DNA from: Ignelater luminosus
Taxonomy: Eukaryota > Arthropoda > Insecta > Coleoptera > Elateridae
Assembly (NCBI GenBank): GCA_011009095.1
Contig: VTPC01000929.1
Location: 299,450 to 363,449 of the forward strand
Length of the DNA stretch: 64,000 nucleotides
Direction of reading: 5' to 3'
Shown here one piece after another: positions 34,105 to 47,400 of this stretch. Position numbers and translations under genes: made by a program. Below the pieces are notes generated by a model, which was not told where the DNA came from, made no database searches, and was given only the letters and a program-made list of their open reading frames with translations. Numbering within the stretch: the stretch's first letter is position 1; the number at the start of each line of letters is the position of its first letter.

Positions 34105-36480
34105 TTATGGTATTTAATAGCAACCTGACCACATTCGGCAAGGGTTATGACGGGTTATCTTATTACTGTGGGAATTTCTGTTATGGACTGACCTTTCTTA
34201 AGCTCAAGCTTGAATACCATTGAACATGTATAGGACAAGCTTGGAAGACATGCTAGGAGTTGATCACTATTTCTTAACACACTAAAAGAATTGCGAATGG
34301 TTCTTGGGAAAGATTGAGAAGATATTTCACAGGAATTCGTTCAAATCCTGATTAGGAGAATGAATATAAGGATGCAAGCTGCCATTAATGCAAAAAGAAG
34401 CAATACTCGTTTTATTAAAAATCAAAGACTTGTTTGTTATTGGTTTTTTATTGTTTATCAGGGTAAATAATGCATTTAGTAAAAGAAAATTATAGTAAAT
34501 GTTATTTAAACATGTTTAGCTACAAATCCCCATAGATTAAACACATAAAGATTTTTAGGGAATGATCTTATTGTATCAAGACATAACTTGTAGAATTTGG
34601 ATCTTATTTCAGTTAAAATTTTTTCCAGTACTACCTGGTTACCATAAAACTATGATTTTACAGGCAAAGGCAATCTTCCTAAAACATAATATATTATCGT
34701 TACACACTCCAGATATAAAGAGAGTTTCTTGGATAACAGATTCTCTGCATGTATTTCAAGTTTGTTTTGCTTCCAAGTCTTGCTTTAATGCAGTTCTGCA
34801 TAATACATATCATTGCTTGAAAGCAGAATTATGCTATGTCCAAAATCCTTAACTTTTATTTTTAACCAAAATACATCCATAGTACATTAAATAAACAATT
34901 TGAAAATTTTAGACATAAAATAATTCTGCTCTCAAGTGACGAATGTCATGTTATATGAGGATTACCTGTATTGAATGAGCTACAATGCAGTTACCTCCTC
35001 AATTCCTGAAAACTCTTGCAGAACTGATTAATCACAAATAAAAAACCTGAAGTGGTTATACAATCCTATATATGAGAAGCAGGGAATCCAATTTAAATTT
35101 TCTTAATAATAAGCTGCTATCCACTGAAAATTCTTTTTTTTAAATCTTAATTTGAAACTATTTTTTCTGTTCTTTTCTGAAATGTATAATATATAACTAA
35201 TACTATAGTAAAAATCATAATAACAATTATGAGCAGGACAACTTTTTTATAACAAATTTTTCATTCATAATTATGAAAGTTCATTCATTAGATTTTAGAA
35301 TTCCTCCTACCTATGGGAAATGGGCCTACAAGCACAGTCAGCATGTTTTCTTGAGTAGACTTATATCTTGAAAAATCCAAAAATAATAAATTTTGTACTG
35401 AAGATTACTGAAAAATGCAAATCATAATAACAAGCCAAAACTTCTCAAGCTACATTTCAAGCGAAAACATCTCATATAAAAAGGGGAGGACACAGTGAGT
35501 CCGTCGCCGATCTCGATGTTTTTACTGACGATTCTACATCAAAAATAAGTTGAGACATAATTTGCTGTTTGTCTGAATGGGCTTTTTGGGCCTCATAAGA
35601 AAATATAAGTCAGAAAATGGCTAAAATCTCTTTCACAAAACTGGTTTAACTAAACTGATTTTAAAATTAAACTTTTATGAGTGTTTCAAAAAATATTAGA
35701 CCCATGTATACGGATTTTTCAATATACACCCCAGGAAGGATAGAATAAAATTTACAGCATAAATAAGCATAAGCTTATGCCGTTACTGGCCCATTAAGAT
35801 GATTGGCCAAATATGTGTTGACTTATTTTCAATGTAGAATCACCAGTAAAAATTTCATCGAGATCAGTGACAAACTCACTATGTACTTCCCTTGTAAGTC
35901 AAGATGATGTCCACCAACCACATCACAAACAAGATTCTTAGACTACTTATTTACTTTACAATTAACATATTCTCAAACTTCAAAATTATCAGCCTCTTTA
36001 GTCTGAGATTAATTTGTAACTTCTGAAGGTGACCTAAACTTATTTAGAGAATGTCTCATAATTTCTTGTCACATTTGTTTTCTTCTTATTTTTCAAGGAC
36101 TGATGATTGTAGAAATAAAATTGTTATGTGGCTTTGTAGGTGCAACAGTAAGCTCTTGTCACAATCAAAGGTATTTATCAGTTGTGCATAATAAATCATG
36201 AGGAATAATAGTTGCAGAAATATAAACATAACTTGGCAATATCTTAAAAGAATAGGAATATAGCTTGACTAACAACTACCACAGCAATGATACACAGACA
36301 TGAAGGAATAGGAAAAATTATGTCCTTGATCTACAGCTTCACTTAAGAAGAAAAGTCAGAATTTAAAGTGGTTAATAACTCAGATACTTAGATTGCCTTA
36401 CTGCAGAAAAATGGGGAGTTTCTGGAACCATTGTTGGCAGAGTTAAATAAAGGACATCTTAGGCATAACTAGCTGAAAGA
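34105..36480. other. intergenic, nothing recognised
   Basis: AT-rich sequence between Lmpt and eIF4E. A 96-codon open frame at 34562-34852 shows no domain or codon pattern I trust. Confidence 0.5.
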
Positions 36481-36489
36481 AATATCAGC

Positions 36490-36745
36490 GCCAATTACAA
36501 TTACAAAAGCGTTAATGGTGTACAAGTTTTAGTAAAAAAAGTCCTTTATTAAAATATAGAAAAGTAATTGTGATGAATGATGAGTTTTATTTTGTGGATG
36601 ATTCTGTCCATACATCTGGAGTAAAGCTCTATCATTGCTTAGATAAAAGTGCTTGAAAGTCAGAAATTAAAGTTAAACCAAAGAAGACATATTCTAAGAA
36701 ATATTTAGCATGGCAAGCTTTGTGCATCAATGAGAATTCAGTGCT
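36490..36745 (+). pseudogene. Tc1-like transposase fragment
   Basis: The plus strand reads KVIVMNDEFYFVDDSVHTSG... and, past an in-frame stop, KVKPKKTYSKKYLAWQALCINE. This matches the layout of the Tc1-like block with the first catalytic D (DDE-YF) followed by the KK...K..W segment. Both ends are missing. Confidence 0.5.
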
Positions 36746-36945
36746 ATACCATTGATTCTCCACCTGACAGGCTTCTACAGGTTCAAGCCAGTTCAAACCC
36801 TATTGCATCATAGGTGCACCTGTGTGAGGCCTACGCTATAAATATTATGTCTTGAAGAGCAGTATAGTTTTTAGTAGCCAGCCAGACAACGTGACGAGTG
36901 CATGAAAATGTAGCAGCTAACGAAAATTGAACGCTGCATGGTGAT

Positions 36946-37443
36946 TAAATTTTGGAGTTCATTGTCACGGGAGATGAAAAAATGGTTCTGTTTTATGATT
37001 GTCTATCCAAAAGGGAATCGATGAAATGGTGGCTACCTGATGAATCTCGTTCCAGAAAGGTAAAGGTCATTCAATCAATGAAGAAGTTGATGGCCACAAT
37101 AATCTGGGATTGTGAAGGAATTTTACTCATTGACTCTAAAGAGCGCAATACAACTGTCAACAGCACATGTTATGCGTCTTTGTTGCATAAATCGAGGGAC
37201 AATATTCGTGCCAAACGTCGAGGACATTTGATTATTGCACGACAATGCATACGTTCATATTGCCGCTATTTCACAAGCTGCCATCCTTAGGGGACGTCGT
37301 TTTAAGGACGATAGTGAGTTGCACACAGCTGTAATAGAACATTTTGAGAGAAAAACTGTAGATTATTATTACAAGGGTATAGAATTATTAACTGATCGTT
37401 GTAATAAATGTATTGAAGTTAGGGAAGATTATATTGAAAAATA
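36946..37443 (+). pseudogene. mariner-family transposase remnant
   Basis: The frame from 36946 reads FIVTGDEKMVLFYD (first catalytic D), MKWWLPDES and IIWDCEGILLID. It then shifts frame into HDNAYVHIA (second D) at about 37235, and runs to a normal-looking C-terminus, YYKGIELLTDRCNKCIEVRE, with a stop at 37442-37444. The ~30 residues that should separate the second D from the third are missing: HIAAISQAA passes straight into ILRGRRF. It is therefore inactive through internal deletion, frameshift and loss of the N-terminus. Confidence 0.7.
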
Positions 37444-38426
37444 AAAAGCATTACATTTTACCAAGTTTATTTTTTTTTATATCAGGCTGAGAATTAATGG
37501 CACCTACCTTGTAGTACCATCTACATAGAATAGTGCATTGATTGCCTTTTTAGAGGACAATTATAAAAGTTAAAGGTAAAGTATCCTGATTGGACAAAGC
37601 CATGTTCCACTGTACGACATCTGTAAAAGAAACTTTGAATGCAAAAAGTACCTATGTAGTACATATTGAGTAGAATCCTCATGATATGGGAAGAGTGATG
37701 GAAGTTGAAATATGTACTGGACCATTGTAGAACGGTTGTAGATTAACAGCAATATATAAGAAAAAATTAAAAACCTAAATTCATTTGAAAGAATTAATGG
37801 AACTAACTTTTGAAAGATATTTAATTAATGTAAAATAAACGAAAAATTATGGGACATTCTCTACATGAGTTTTTTTTTATTGCAACTTAAAAGTCTGTGA
37901 TTAAATAACTTAATGAGTCTGTATTAATTAAAATATTTATAATGTACAATTCTCATAAGAGTTTCAACAAAAAGAACTCTGAACACATAAAAAACCAGTA
38001 CTAGATCAAGGATTGATTAATCTGTTGGATAAAGAAAATGCACAAGTACTTTTTTTACAAAACGAACAACTACTAAGGCATTTACATAAATACTCATTTA
38101 GAAACGCTTATTTTGTCAAAATCAGATTTACAAGCCCATAATAACTATTAAGTTAAACTTGTTGTAAAAAGAAAGCTGGGAAAGACATTTATATTGTAAA
38201 ACCTGCAACAGGTAGGTATAATGTAATGCGTTAATTTTAAATTTCCCTCCATCATTAATAAAATTCATTCTATATAGTAATATTTTTTCTAGCCGCATGT
38301 AACGTTGGTAATCTGTAGTAAAAACATAAAAATAGCTAAGGAATAGTTAGTTGGCTATTCTGTCAAAATCTTGCTGAAAGTGAATTCGTGACTTTATGAG
38401 CTATTTTCATCTCATAATCTGCAAGT

Positions 38427-38453
38427 ATGTCTTCAAATTCAACGGAAACTGAA
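38427..38453 (+). CDS. eIF4E: eIF4E exon 1 (9 codons)
   Basis: ATG TCT ... GAA then GTAAGT, phase 0. This short variable N-terminal exon, MSSNSTETE, is placed by phase and by the need for an ATG, since exon 2 has no upstream Met in the core frame. An alternative first exon elsewhere cannot be excluded. Confidence 0.75.
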
Positions 38454-41400
38454 GTAAGTTATTTGTTAGAGCTTTGTCAAAGATCTTTATGATTTTTGAA
38501 TATGTAGTAGTAATAATTTTTATAGATAACACGTTTTGTGTGTGGGGCACTACCATATTGACTTTGACAGTTGCCTCTGATAAAATCCGGGGGTTTTTAT
38601 TGGCCTTATATAGAACTATATTTCTTACAAGTAGTATTTTATAAAAAATATTTTAGAAAATTCTAACTTTGCCAATTGTTGTAATTTATTATGTTGCAGA
38701 ACAATGAGAAACAAGAACAAGTAGATATTTCCATCGACTACTCTGTCAAACACCCGTTACAGAATTGCTGGACACTTTGGTATTATGAAAATGATCGACA
38801 AAACTCATGGGAGAAGAATCTAAAAGAAATTGCATCATTTCAGACAGTAGAAGATTTCTGGAGGTGAATTAATCTTAATAGGTTATATGGTGACTACATG
38901 TATTTATTTATTTTTTGTAAATTTTTAGTTTGTACAATCATATCAAATTAGCAAGTGAACTTAAACAAGGATGTGATTATTCACTTTTCAAAAAAGGAGT
39001 CAAGCCCATGTGGGAAGATGAAGCAAATAAAAGAGGTGGTCGATGGCTAATAAATTTAGATAAGAAGCAACGTTGTAATGACCTAGATAGATTTTGGTTA
39101 GATATTGTAAGTATAATAACGTAATATTCAAATGTGTGAAAACATAAATTTTTATTTATGTAGATACTTTGTCTTATTGGTGAAGCATTTGAAAATTCCG
39201 ATGAAGTTTGTGGAGCAACAGTTAATATACGTGGTAAAGGTGATAAAATAGGTATGTCTTATTTTGATTTAAAATTGTTTATGAGAAAGAAATTATTTTT
39301 TTGTTCAAAGTATAAACTTGATGAACAACTTTTACTTTCAACTGTTTGTAATAAGTAGTTACCTTAAAAGATACAGAAAAAGATTTTTTTAAAATTAAGA
39401 ATTAAAGTTATTACAAAAGTTCCAATCGGAATCTTCAAATTTTAAAATAATTACGTAGACACAATTTCTTAAATTACACCCAGTTTATTAAAAATATGAA
39501 GTCTGTTTAGAAAAATTAAAATAACATTTTTCTCTGCAAAACGAAAATTATATTCCCAAAGTTGATTTTGCAAATCTTAAATTAATTAGTTGTGGTTAGT
39601 TATTTTACGAATAAAAATAACAATGATTCACTGATTAATATTTAAGGCATATTAGCTATTCAAAAAACAACTTAATAATTTAATCAGATTAAATTAAAAA
39701 TCAGATGCCATGAAATAATTTTGCTTTTTGACTCCTAGTGTAATCTTGCATCCATTTATTTTTATTAGTGAAAGCAAAGGTCATGAGAACTGGACCATGG
39801 TGTTCTTGAATCAGCAAAGTATCAAAATTTGATAATGCTAATGTAATAAACAAATTAATTTTACAATTGTTGGGAATATTCTTCCCTGGTAGCTTTATGA
39901 ATTTTGGATATTCCTTCTCCCAAGATGTTAGATCAAGCACTTATAAAAAGAAAATATTTAAGATTGTTTTACTTATAGGTTAGTTTACAATTCTAAATAC
40001 AAATAACATAAAAATGCAATAATGGTAACAACCGACTATGCATGACAAATAAACAACTATAAATTACGTTTACATTCTTTGTTTCTGCAACTATAAGACA
40101 AGCTTTATTGTTATAATGTGGTACAGAATATTTCTTAATTCTTTCGAGTCACAGGAATTCAGACATACAACCTCCTAGTTGCACGAAATTTTATTTTTAA
40201 TTTTTCTTTAGAATTAAGATTAAATTTGCAGTTACTAGGTAATCAAAATATGTTCTGTATGGACCACTTCCTGGTGTAGTACAGCTGTACCATAGGTTAA
40301 AAATGACAGCGTTGCCATCTAGTGGATTTACAGTTTATTTGTGTTTATCAGAAATATATCAATCAATTACCCTTATGACTGCCCCATTTATACTGAATGC
40401 CCATTTAAATTGTCATTAGTCATGGTTCTTAGATGACCGGTTGCTCATATGCATGCTGAAATTTGATACTGTGATGTAGCAAAATATGCCAGATTTGTAG
40501 CTTATTTACCAATTAGCAATATATGTTGGCATATTTAATGGACTCGTATTTTCAGCTGACTAGTGCATGAGACATACATCTTGTCTAAGAATGATCGTCA
40601 TCGTGTAATCTTTGTGAGGTTATGTAAATATCATCAAAAACTGCCAAATATGAAAATTGGATGATTTATAGAAGAGCAAAAATTTTGAATCATTTTAGAG
40701 ATCCTTGTTGATTATCAAATGAACAAAGTTGGCCACAATTAATGTGAAATGTTGCAAAATTTTGTTCTTACTGTTAAAATTTTAGTTTTTCTTTTCTATA
40801 GTGTGTTTTAAAAAACAAGTTTTGGTTATCACACTCGATTATGTGCCTGATTTGTCCAAAAAAGTAACGAAGTCAACTTAATCATGACTAATACAATGCA
40901 TCAATACTGTTAAAGCGGCAGACAATTGTGACTTGTCAGGTTATGTTACGTTGATAATAGAATCTAGGTGATTTCATCCAAATGTAGGCAACCAGCAACA
41001 TGTGTTGGTATACAGGATGAAATTCAAATAGTTAGAAAAAATTTAACCAGTTAAATACGTCAAGAGAAAAATATTTCTTTTAGAAACCCCGCTTTCATTT
41101 CCTAGAAAAACACCCCTTTTGAAATGCCATAAAATTGTTTGAGAGTCTCTGGAATACAAAATGTATCTGTTCAAAACAAAGTAATAAGAAAAAAATGGCC
41201 ATAAATCATGTGTATGCCGTTATGTGAGTTACATTGAGATGGTTTTGTTGATGTTAACATTGCGTTTGCTGTCCACCTGTATAAACATAAAAGAGAGGCC
41301 ATTACAATGTTAAAGATTTGCTAATTCAAGGGCAGTTCACTTTAGTTTTTTAATCCTAAAGGATCTCCTGTTTTTTTTCTTAGTATCGTTTCTTTTTTGT

Positions 41401-44400
41401 TACCTGGTGTTAAATCTTTATTTATTATGGTTTGAGTGTTTGTATGTGTATGTAGTTTGTGCATAATTGAGGAAGGTTAAGGTAATAAATTAACAGATCT
41501 TTCTCAAATGTGATACTAAGATCACGGCAAAAATACACAATTTTTATAATTTATTGATGTTTGTTTTGTTGTAACAATGATTTATGCTCCATACAAATTA
41601 GAATTTTATAATTGATTGAATAAATTGAGACGACACACTAAAATGACACATCGTCAGCTGAGAGTTATAAGGTTGTATGTGACAAATTTTTATAATTTGA
41701 GATTTTAGTCGTACGAGGTTATATGTGTGTAGAATAACAGTTCCACCTGGGTCTGATAGATGGCAGCAGCTTATTATTGAAACTGGGACTAATGTTACAT
41801 GGTTCTACATATAAATATATCCCAGTGTTGTGTTACAAAGTTGCATGTGGCCACATGCAACCTCGTAATTCAAAAAAGTTCTGTAAGAGTGCACATACAA
41901 CCATGTAACATTCATGTAGGGGTAACCTAACCTCTAAAGCACTGTCACATCATTTTATCTGTAGTGAGTGAATTTGTGAGCGAGACTATTTGTTGTTATT
42001 TTAAAAACAATGGACTTTGATAGTGATGATTCTCTGCTTGATGCAGACTATGTTCCAAGCGAAAAGGAATTAAACAGGTAAGCTTTTAGAGATAACTCGG
42101 AATTTTATAACCTACCTTTCATATACTCAGTTATGACATTGATAACAGTGAGAATACAGTGGAGGAAGTTACCATAAGCAAAGAGAAAAATGATGACTGC
42201 AATCTACATGACATGAACTAGCAGGATAGTGCAAAAAAGTAAGAAATCATCAGCATAGGGTAGCTGAGTGGAAGTGCAATGTTTGGAAGTGAAGACATGA
42301 AAAGGGCAAATACATTTCAGTGAGGAATAAACTAGTACCAGCTAAAAGATTGAAAACCACAAAGAACTGTGTGAGTAACTGCAAGTTTAAATGCCAGACA
42401 GTAATATCAGCCGAAGAGAGAGAGCAAATTTTTAAATCATATTATACCTTATCCACTGATGAGAAGCATTTATTTCTGGCGTTTACTACCATGAAGGTCG
42501 ATGCTGATAAGAGAAGAGCAGGAAGAACCAGAGAATCCTCTAGAAGGAAGTACACCTATTTGTATTTTTTTGATATTAAGGGAAAAAGTAATGTCGTATT
42601 TGATGTGTTGCAATATAGTTGGCGTAACTTTTTAATTTCAATTTGAAAATTAATTGTTTTGGTGTCAGCCATCTTTGATAACTGTTTATTTTTTGCAATA
42701 CAATAATATGTCAAAATGTCACCAACTGAACAACATATAAGACATTTAATTTTATTTTTTTTTAATAAAAAGGTAAATGCAACTGTTGCATCAAATGAAA
42801 TTTGTTCAGTTTACGGTCCAAACACAGTTAATATCAGAAAATGTTAAAGATGGTATGAAAAATTTAGAAATGGCGATATTTCATTACAAGATGAACCAAG
42901 AGCTGGACGTCTTGAAGAAATTGATGAAACAAAATTACTTGAACAAATTGACGAAGATCCAAGATTAACAACTAGGGATTTGGCTGAAAAATTTAATTGT
43001 TGTCATAAAACTATTGCACTTCATTTACACAAGTTAGGAAAAATAAATAGACATGGTGTGTGGTTGCCCGATGAATTAACAATCAATCAACTTGCTCAAC
43101 GTATGACAATTTGTTCATCATTATTGTCAAGACACAATTTATGCTCATTTTTAGACAGAATAGTTACTGGAGATGAAAAATGGGTTTTGTATGTCAATGT
43201 TAAAAAACAAAAACAATGGTTGAGCAAAGGGCAACCACCAATACCAACAGCTAAAACACCATTACATCCAAAAAAAATAATGTTATGCATTTGGTGGGAT
43301 GTTAAAGGTATTGTCTATTTTGAGTTACTTGAACCAAATCAAACCATCACTTCTCAAGTTTATATTAACCAATTAGACAAATCAAATAATGCATTACAAT
43401 CAAAACGTCAAGCTTTAATAAATAGACATGGTGTTATATTACAATATGATAATGCAAAGCCACATACTGCAAAATTAACACAGGAAAAATTAAAGGAGTT
43501 AGGATGGGAAGTTTTGCCTCATCCGTCATTTTCCCCGGATTTGGCACCCTCTGATTATCATCTGTTCAGAGAACTTCAAAATTATTTAGATGGAAAAATA
43601 TTTAATTCAATAGAGGATATAGAAAACGCTATTGAATTTTATTTTGATAATAAGGATGAAAGTTTTTATAAAAATGGCATAGCTAAATTGCCTGAAAGAT
43701 GGCAATATGTTGTTAATAACAATGGACAATACATAATTGATTAACATTTTTTCTATATATTAAATAAATGATACTGAAGTAAAATGAATAAAACGACATT
43801 ATTTATTACACAATCCCAGTAGAATTCAAGTATGCAAACAGTTTTTTTGTGGAACCCTGTCAATTAGTCAGAAGCTGGTGTACGCTGCTTATAAAAATTC
43901 AAATGATGCAATTACAATTATCCCAAAAAAAAAGTCGCCAAGGCAAGCACATAAAACATAAAATCTCCGAAGCTGACCGGCAAAACGTTAAAAATCATAT
44001 AAACTCGTTTCCGCGAGTTTCGTCCCACTATTGCCGTAGTACCAGCGACAGGGAATACTTAGAATCTGGGTTAAATGTAACCAAAATGTATGACCTCTAT
44101 GTAATGTAATGCAGGAACTCGAACAAGATACAGTTACATAGTCAGCTTACCGCCATATATTTTTGAATGAATTTAATTTACACTTTTTCAAACCAAAAAA
44201 AGATAGATGTGATTAATGTGAGGAAATCCAATTGCTGAAGAACGAAGCTAGATTATTGGATGGAAAACAAGCATCATATGAATTACATATCCTAGAGAAA
44301 ACCCTTATGAGGGAGGAAAGGCAGGAGGATAGTGCTGATAACCACAAAGCTGTGTTATGCTTTGATTTGCAAAACGTCTTACAGTGCCCAAAGGCTGAAA

Positions 44401-47400
44401 TTGGTTAATTCTATTATAAAACCAAATTTTCCATTTACAATCTCACCGCTAACTTTTCTATTAATAAAAAAGTTTATTGTGCGTTTTGGACTGAGAGTAC
44501 TATGGGATGTAAAGGAACCGACATTGCAAGTGCTTTATCTAAGATTATTGAAGAGGTGTTAAGGGATAATTCAGAAGTTACCGAACTGACAATGTGGAAC
44601 GATAGTTGTGTTCCACGAAATAAGAATAGTATAATGTCGCTTACTATGGGGAGGATTATCGCAAATCAAAAGATAACCATGAAATACTCAACACTCGGCC
44701 AATCAGCAGTTTGAGAGGTAGATGCTGTCCACAGTGGAGATGGGTCGTTTATGAATGAGTCGTTCACAATGAACGACTCACTTAAATAAGCGGTAAACAT
44801 ACGACTCTTCGATTGAACGGTTCGTTCATTTGTTTATTCAGTTCAGTATCACATAAGTGCAAATTTTTAAAGTTCATACTGACTCTACTGAAGAGTAGGG
44901 AATGAACGAACGAAGAAACAGTGAACTGAATATGTATTTGAACTTACACAGTTCAATGCAAGAAAGTGACGATTTTCTTTTGAACGAGATGCTCGGAAAG
45001 TAGAAAAGCATGTTGAATTTTCGAGAGCAATACAATTTTAGTGTATTTATTAATGATTATCGAAGTATAATATTTTCTAAGGATTATTAAATAAATAAAA
45101 CACTTCATTTCTTTTTTCTAAGGAGTTGAAAAATCTAATAGAGTAGAGATCTTGAGAATTGACTAAACATTATTCAATAATTTAGGTGAGAACGATATCG
45201 CATCTATCGTACATTTCTACAGTAGTATGTATGAAACGCGCGTGCTTACACAATCAGTTCAAATGAACGACTCAATGTGAACGACTCTTTAAAATGAGTT
45301 GAACGAATTGAACTGGCACGGTAAAAAGAGTCGTATGTCCCATGACTAGTCCACAGTATCATAGAAAAGGTTTTGAGAAATCTAGAATACTATTCACCTG
45401 TGGGATTGTTGAGAATATTAACTACCAAAATTGTGAAAAATAAAAAAATACAAAATCATGCAAATGAGACCTCAAAACTTCTACAACTTTCAGGAAAACT
45501 GTAATAGGCTAAACTATAGTTGCATACCTTATTCGAAAGTGAAGATCATGGTATATACACGGCCCCTGTTTCAAATTGAATTCAAAACATCATACGCAGA
45601 CCATTTCTCTACAATCGATCTGAGAAAGGATCGCACAAGACAGAACACCCATGATCTTGATGATGTTTTTCGAAATGTTCGGTTTAACAAAAATTTAAAT
45701 AGTACGTTACCTGCAAATAAAATCTCAGCAATAAAAGCCATGCTGCCTTGGATACCGACCATCTTGAAACAATTTTGCCTGCTGATAGGGAAAGGCCAAG
45801 TAGCAGTGCTTCTTTTTCATAAGAACTTAAATTACATTGATATAATGATTTTTATTCCTTGCTTAAATAAATTATCATGTTTAGCTAGAATAGTCGTATG
45901 TTACGTTAAAAAATAAAATTAATTTTTTTGTGTTACAAAGTTGTATGCGATTTTCAATTCAGCTATTAATCTTTTTTTTTTCGTTTTTGTTATAGTATCT
46001 TTCTTACTATAGTAAATAAAAACTTATTTAGCAACAAATAATTTGGATGTGTAGCAGCCATAATCAAAAACTCAAACTCTTTAAGTGCGTTTATTTCAAA
46101 ACAGCCACCAGTGCACGTAAAACCTTATAACTCTCAGCCGACGAAGGATCATGCTATTGAAGAGGATCAAATGATGTATATGTGTTGAAGCCTTTATGCC
46201 TTTTTTTTGTTTGAAGATCTATCAATTGGATGATTTTCTTTTGTTACTGTGGCTTTAAATTAACAATAATTAATTATTCAGCAAATGTGTGAAATTAGGA
46301 TAGGTTAGTTCTGTACGTGAAAATATTGGAGTGAAATTCCTGCAACTTAAAACAAAGATTAATTAAATAAAAACAAACTTGAACAAGTTTTAATCTTTAT
46401 TATGGTATGATGTCGTTTTAATAGCCGTTTGAACGGTAATATTTTTTGTACAATATTTCAATGTAAATTTAATTTAGGAAAATTCTAAAGCATGTCATAC
46501 AGATTTTCTAAAGATTGATCTAAATTTTAAAGCAAAAATTAAGAATATTTAGAAATCTTTCTATTTTATTTGTTAAGAATGCGTCAATATCTGCGTAGTT
46601 GCAAATTTCTACAAACCATGCTAAAGACGCTAACCTAACCTTTACTTTCTCTTTAAATTTGCTAATATTAATATTATTGTAGCAACACCAGTTCGAGTAC
46701 AATATAGATCGATATCGTTTAAATTCATTTTTAAGGTTTCAGAAGTTCGAATAACCCAAATAACAACTTACGAAATTTTTAGGTTAGAACTGCAAACCAT
46801 TGTAGACACCTGTATCCGCGAAATTCAAACATTAAACGTCATTTTGGTAATGACAACGCGAAAAAACGCAGACGCACCAACAGAAATTGACTCATTTTTG
46901 AAATTAAATTTGTAACCGTGTCATGCAGGATACATTTTTCACGTTAATTTCGATACTATTTTTCCTACAAGTTTCTTGTTTAAAATAAATTTTTATATTT
47001 TTTATTTGAAAAATATTACCGTGTCAAACGGCTCTAAGCAATTTTTGAAAACTTATGGGGTATACACCAACGGTTCTCAAAACGTAGAAACCCACCCCTT
47101 TTTTCAAAAAAAGGACTCCATTTAAATTAAAAATGTTATCAATGGGTATCTCTAGTCTTCAGTTATTACTCATTAAATGTTTTCTAACTATTTCAATTTC
47201 ACCCTGTATGGAGAATGTTTTGTTTTAGTTGATTTCAGTTAGTGTTACATTACGTAAATGCTGCACCGTAAATATACAATGTGTTCCACTTTAGATGAAG
47301 ACACCTAAGTAACTTTTTTATGTTAAAAGCAATCAGTGTAAAAGGTAAAAAAATTATATTAAGATTTAATGTAACCTTATGAGCACAGCCCGTAGTAGCA

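Larger units (their letters stand above)
41651..46144 (+). mobile_element. 4.5-kb DNA transposon of an uncertain superfamily, with two later insertions
   Basis: The ends form an inverted repeat: TCGTCAGCTGAGAGTTATAA at 41651 and, inverted, TTATAACTCTCAGCCGACGA ending 46144, with similarity continuing through AAGGTT(G/T)TA(T/C)GTG. Coding pieces run in order on the plus strand: an ATG exon at 42010-42077 (MDFDSDDSLLDADYVPSEKE, donor AG|GTAAGC), a Cys-rich piece at 42320-42598, HINSFPRVSSHYCRSTSDRE near 44000, then MGCKGTDIASALSKIIEE, WNDSCVPRNKN and EVDAVHSIIEK. I recall this block order from uncharacterised transposase-like proteins common in insects but cannot name the superfamily. Several stops and shifts make it inactive. 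No clear target duplication was seen. Confidence 0.7.

Noticed and set aside
42320-45916. A host gene nested in the eIF4E intron
   Set aside because: The coding pieces lie between inverted ends (41651 and 46144) and are interrupted by other transposons, stops and shifts, so a dead DNA transposon explains them better.
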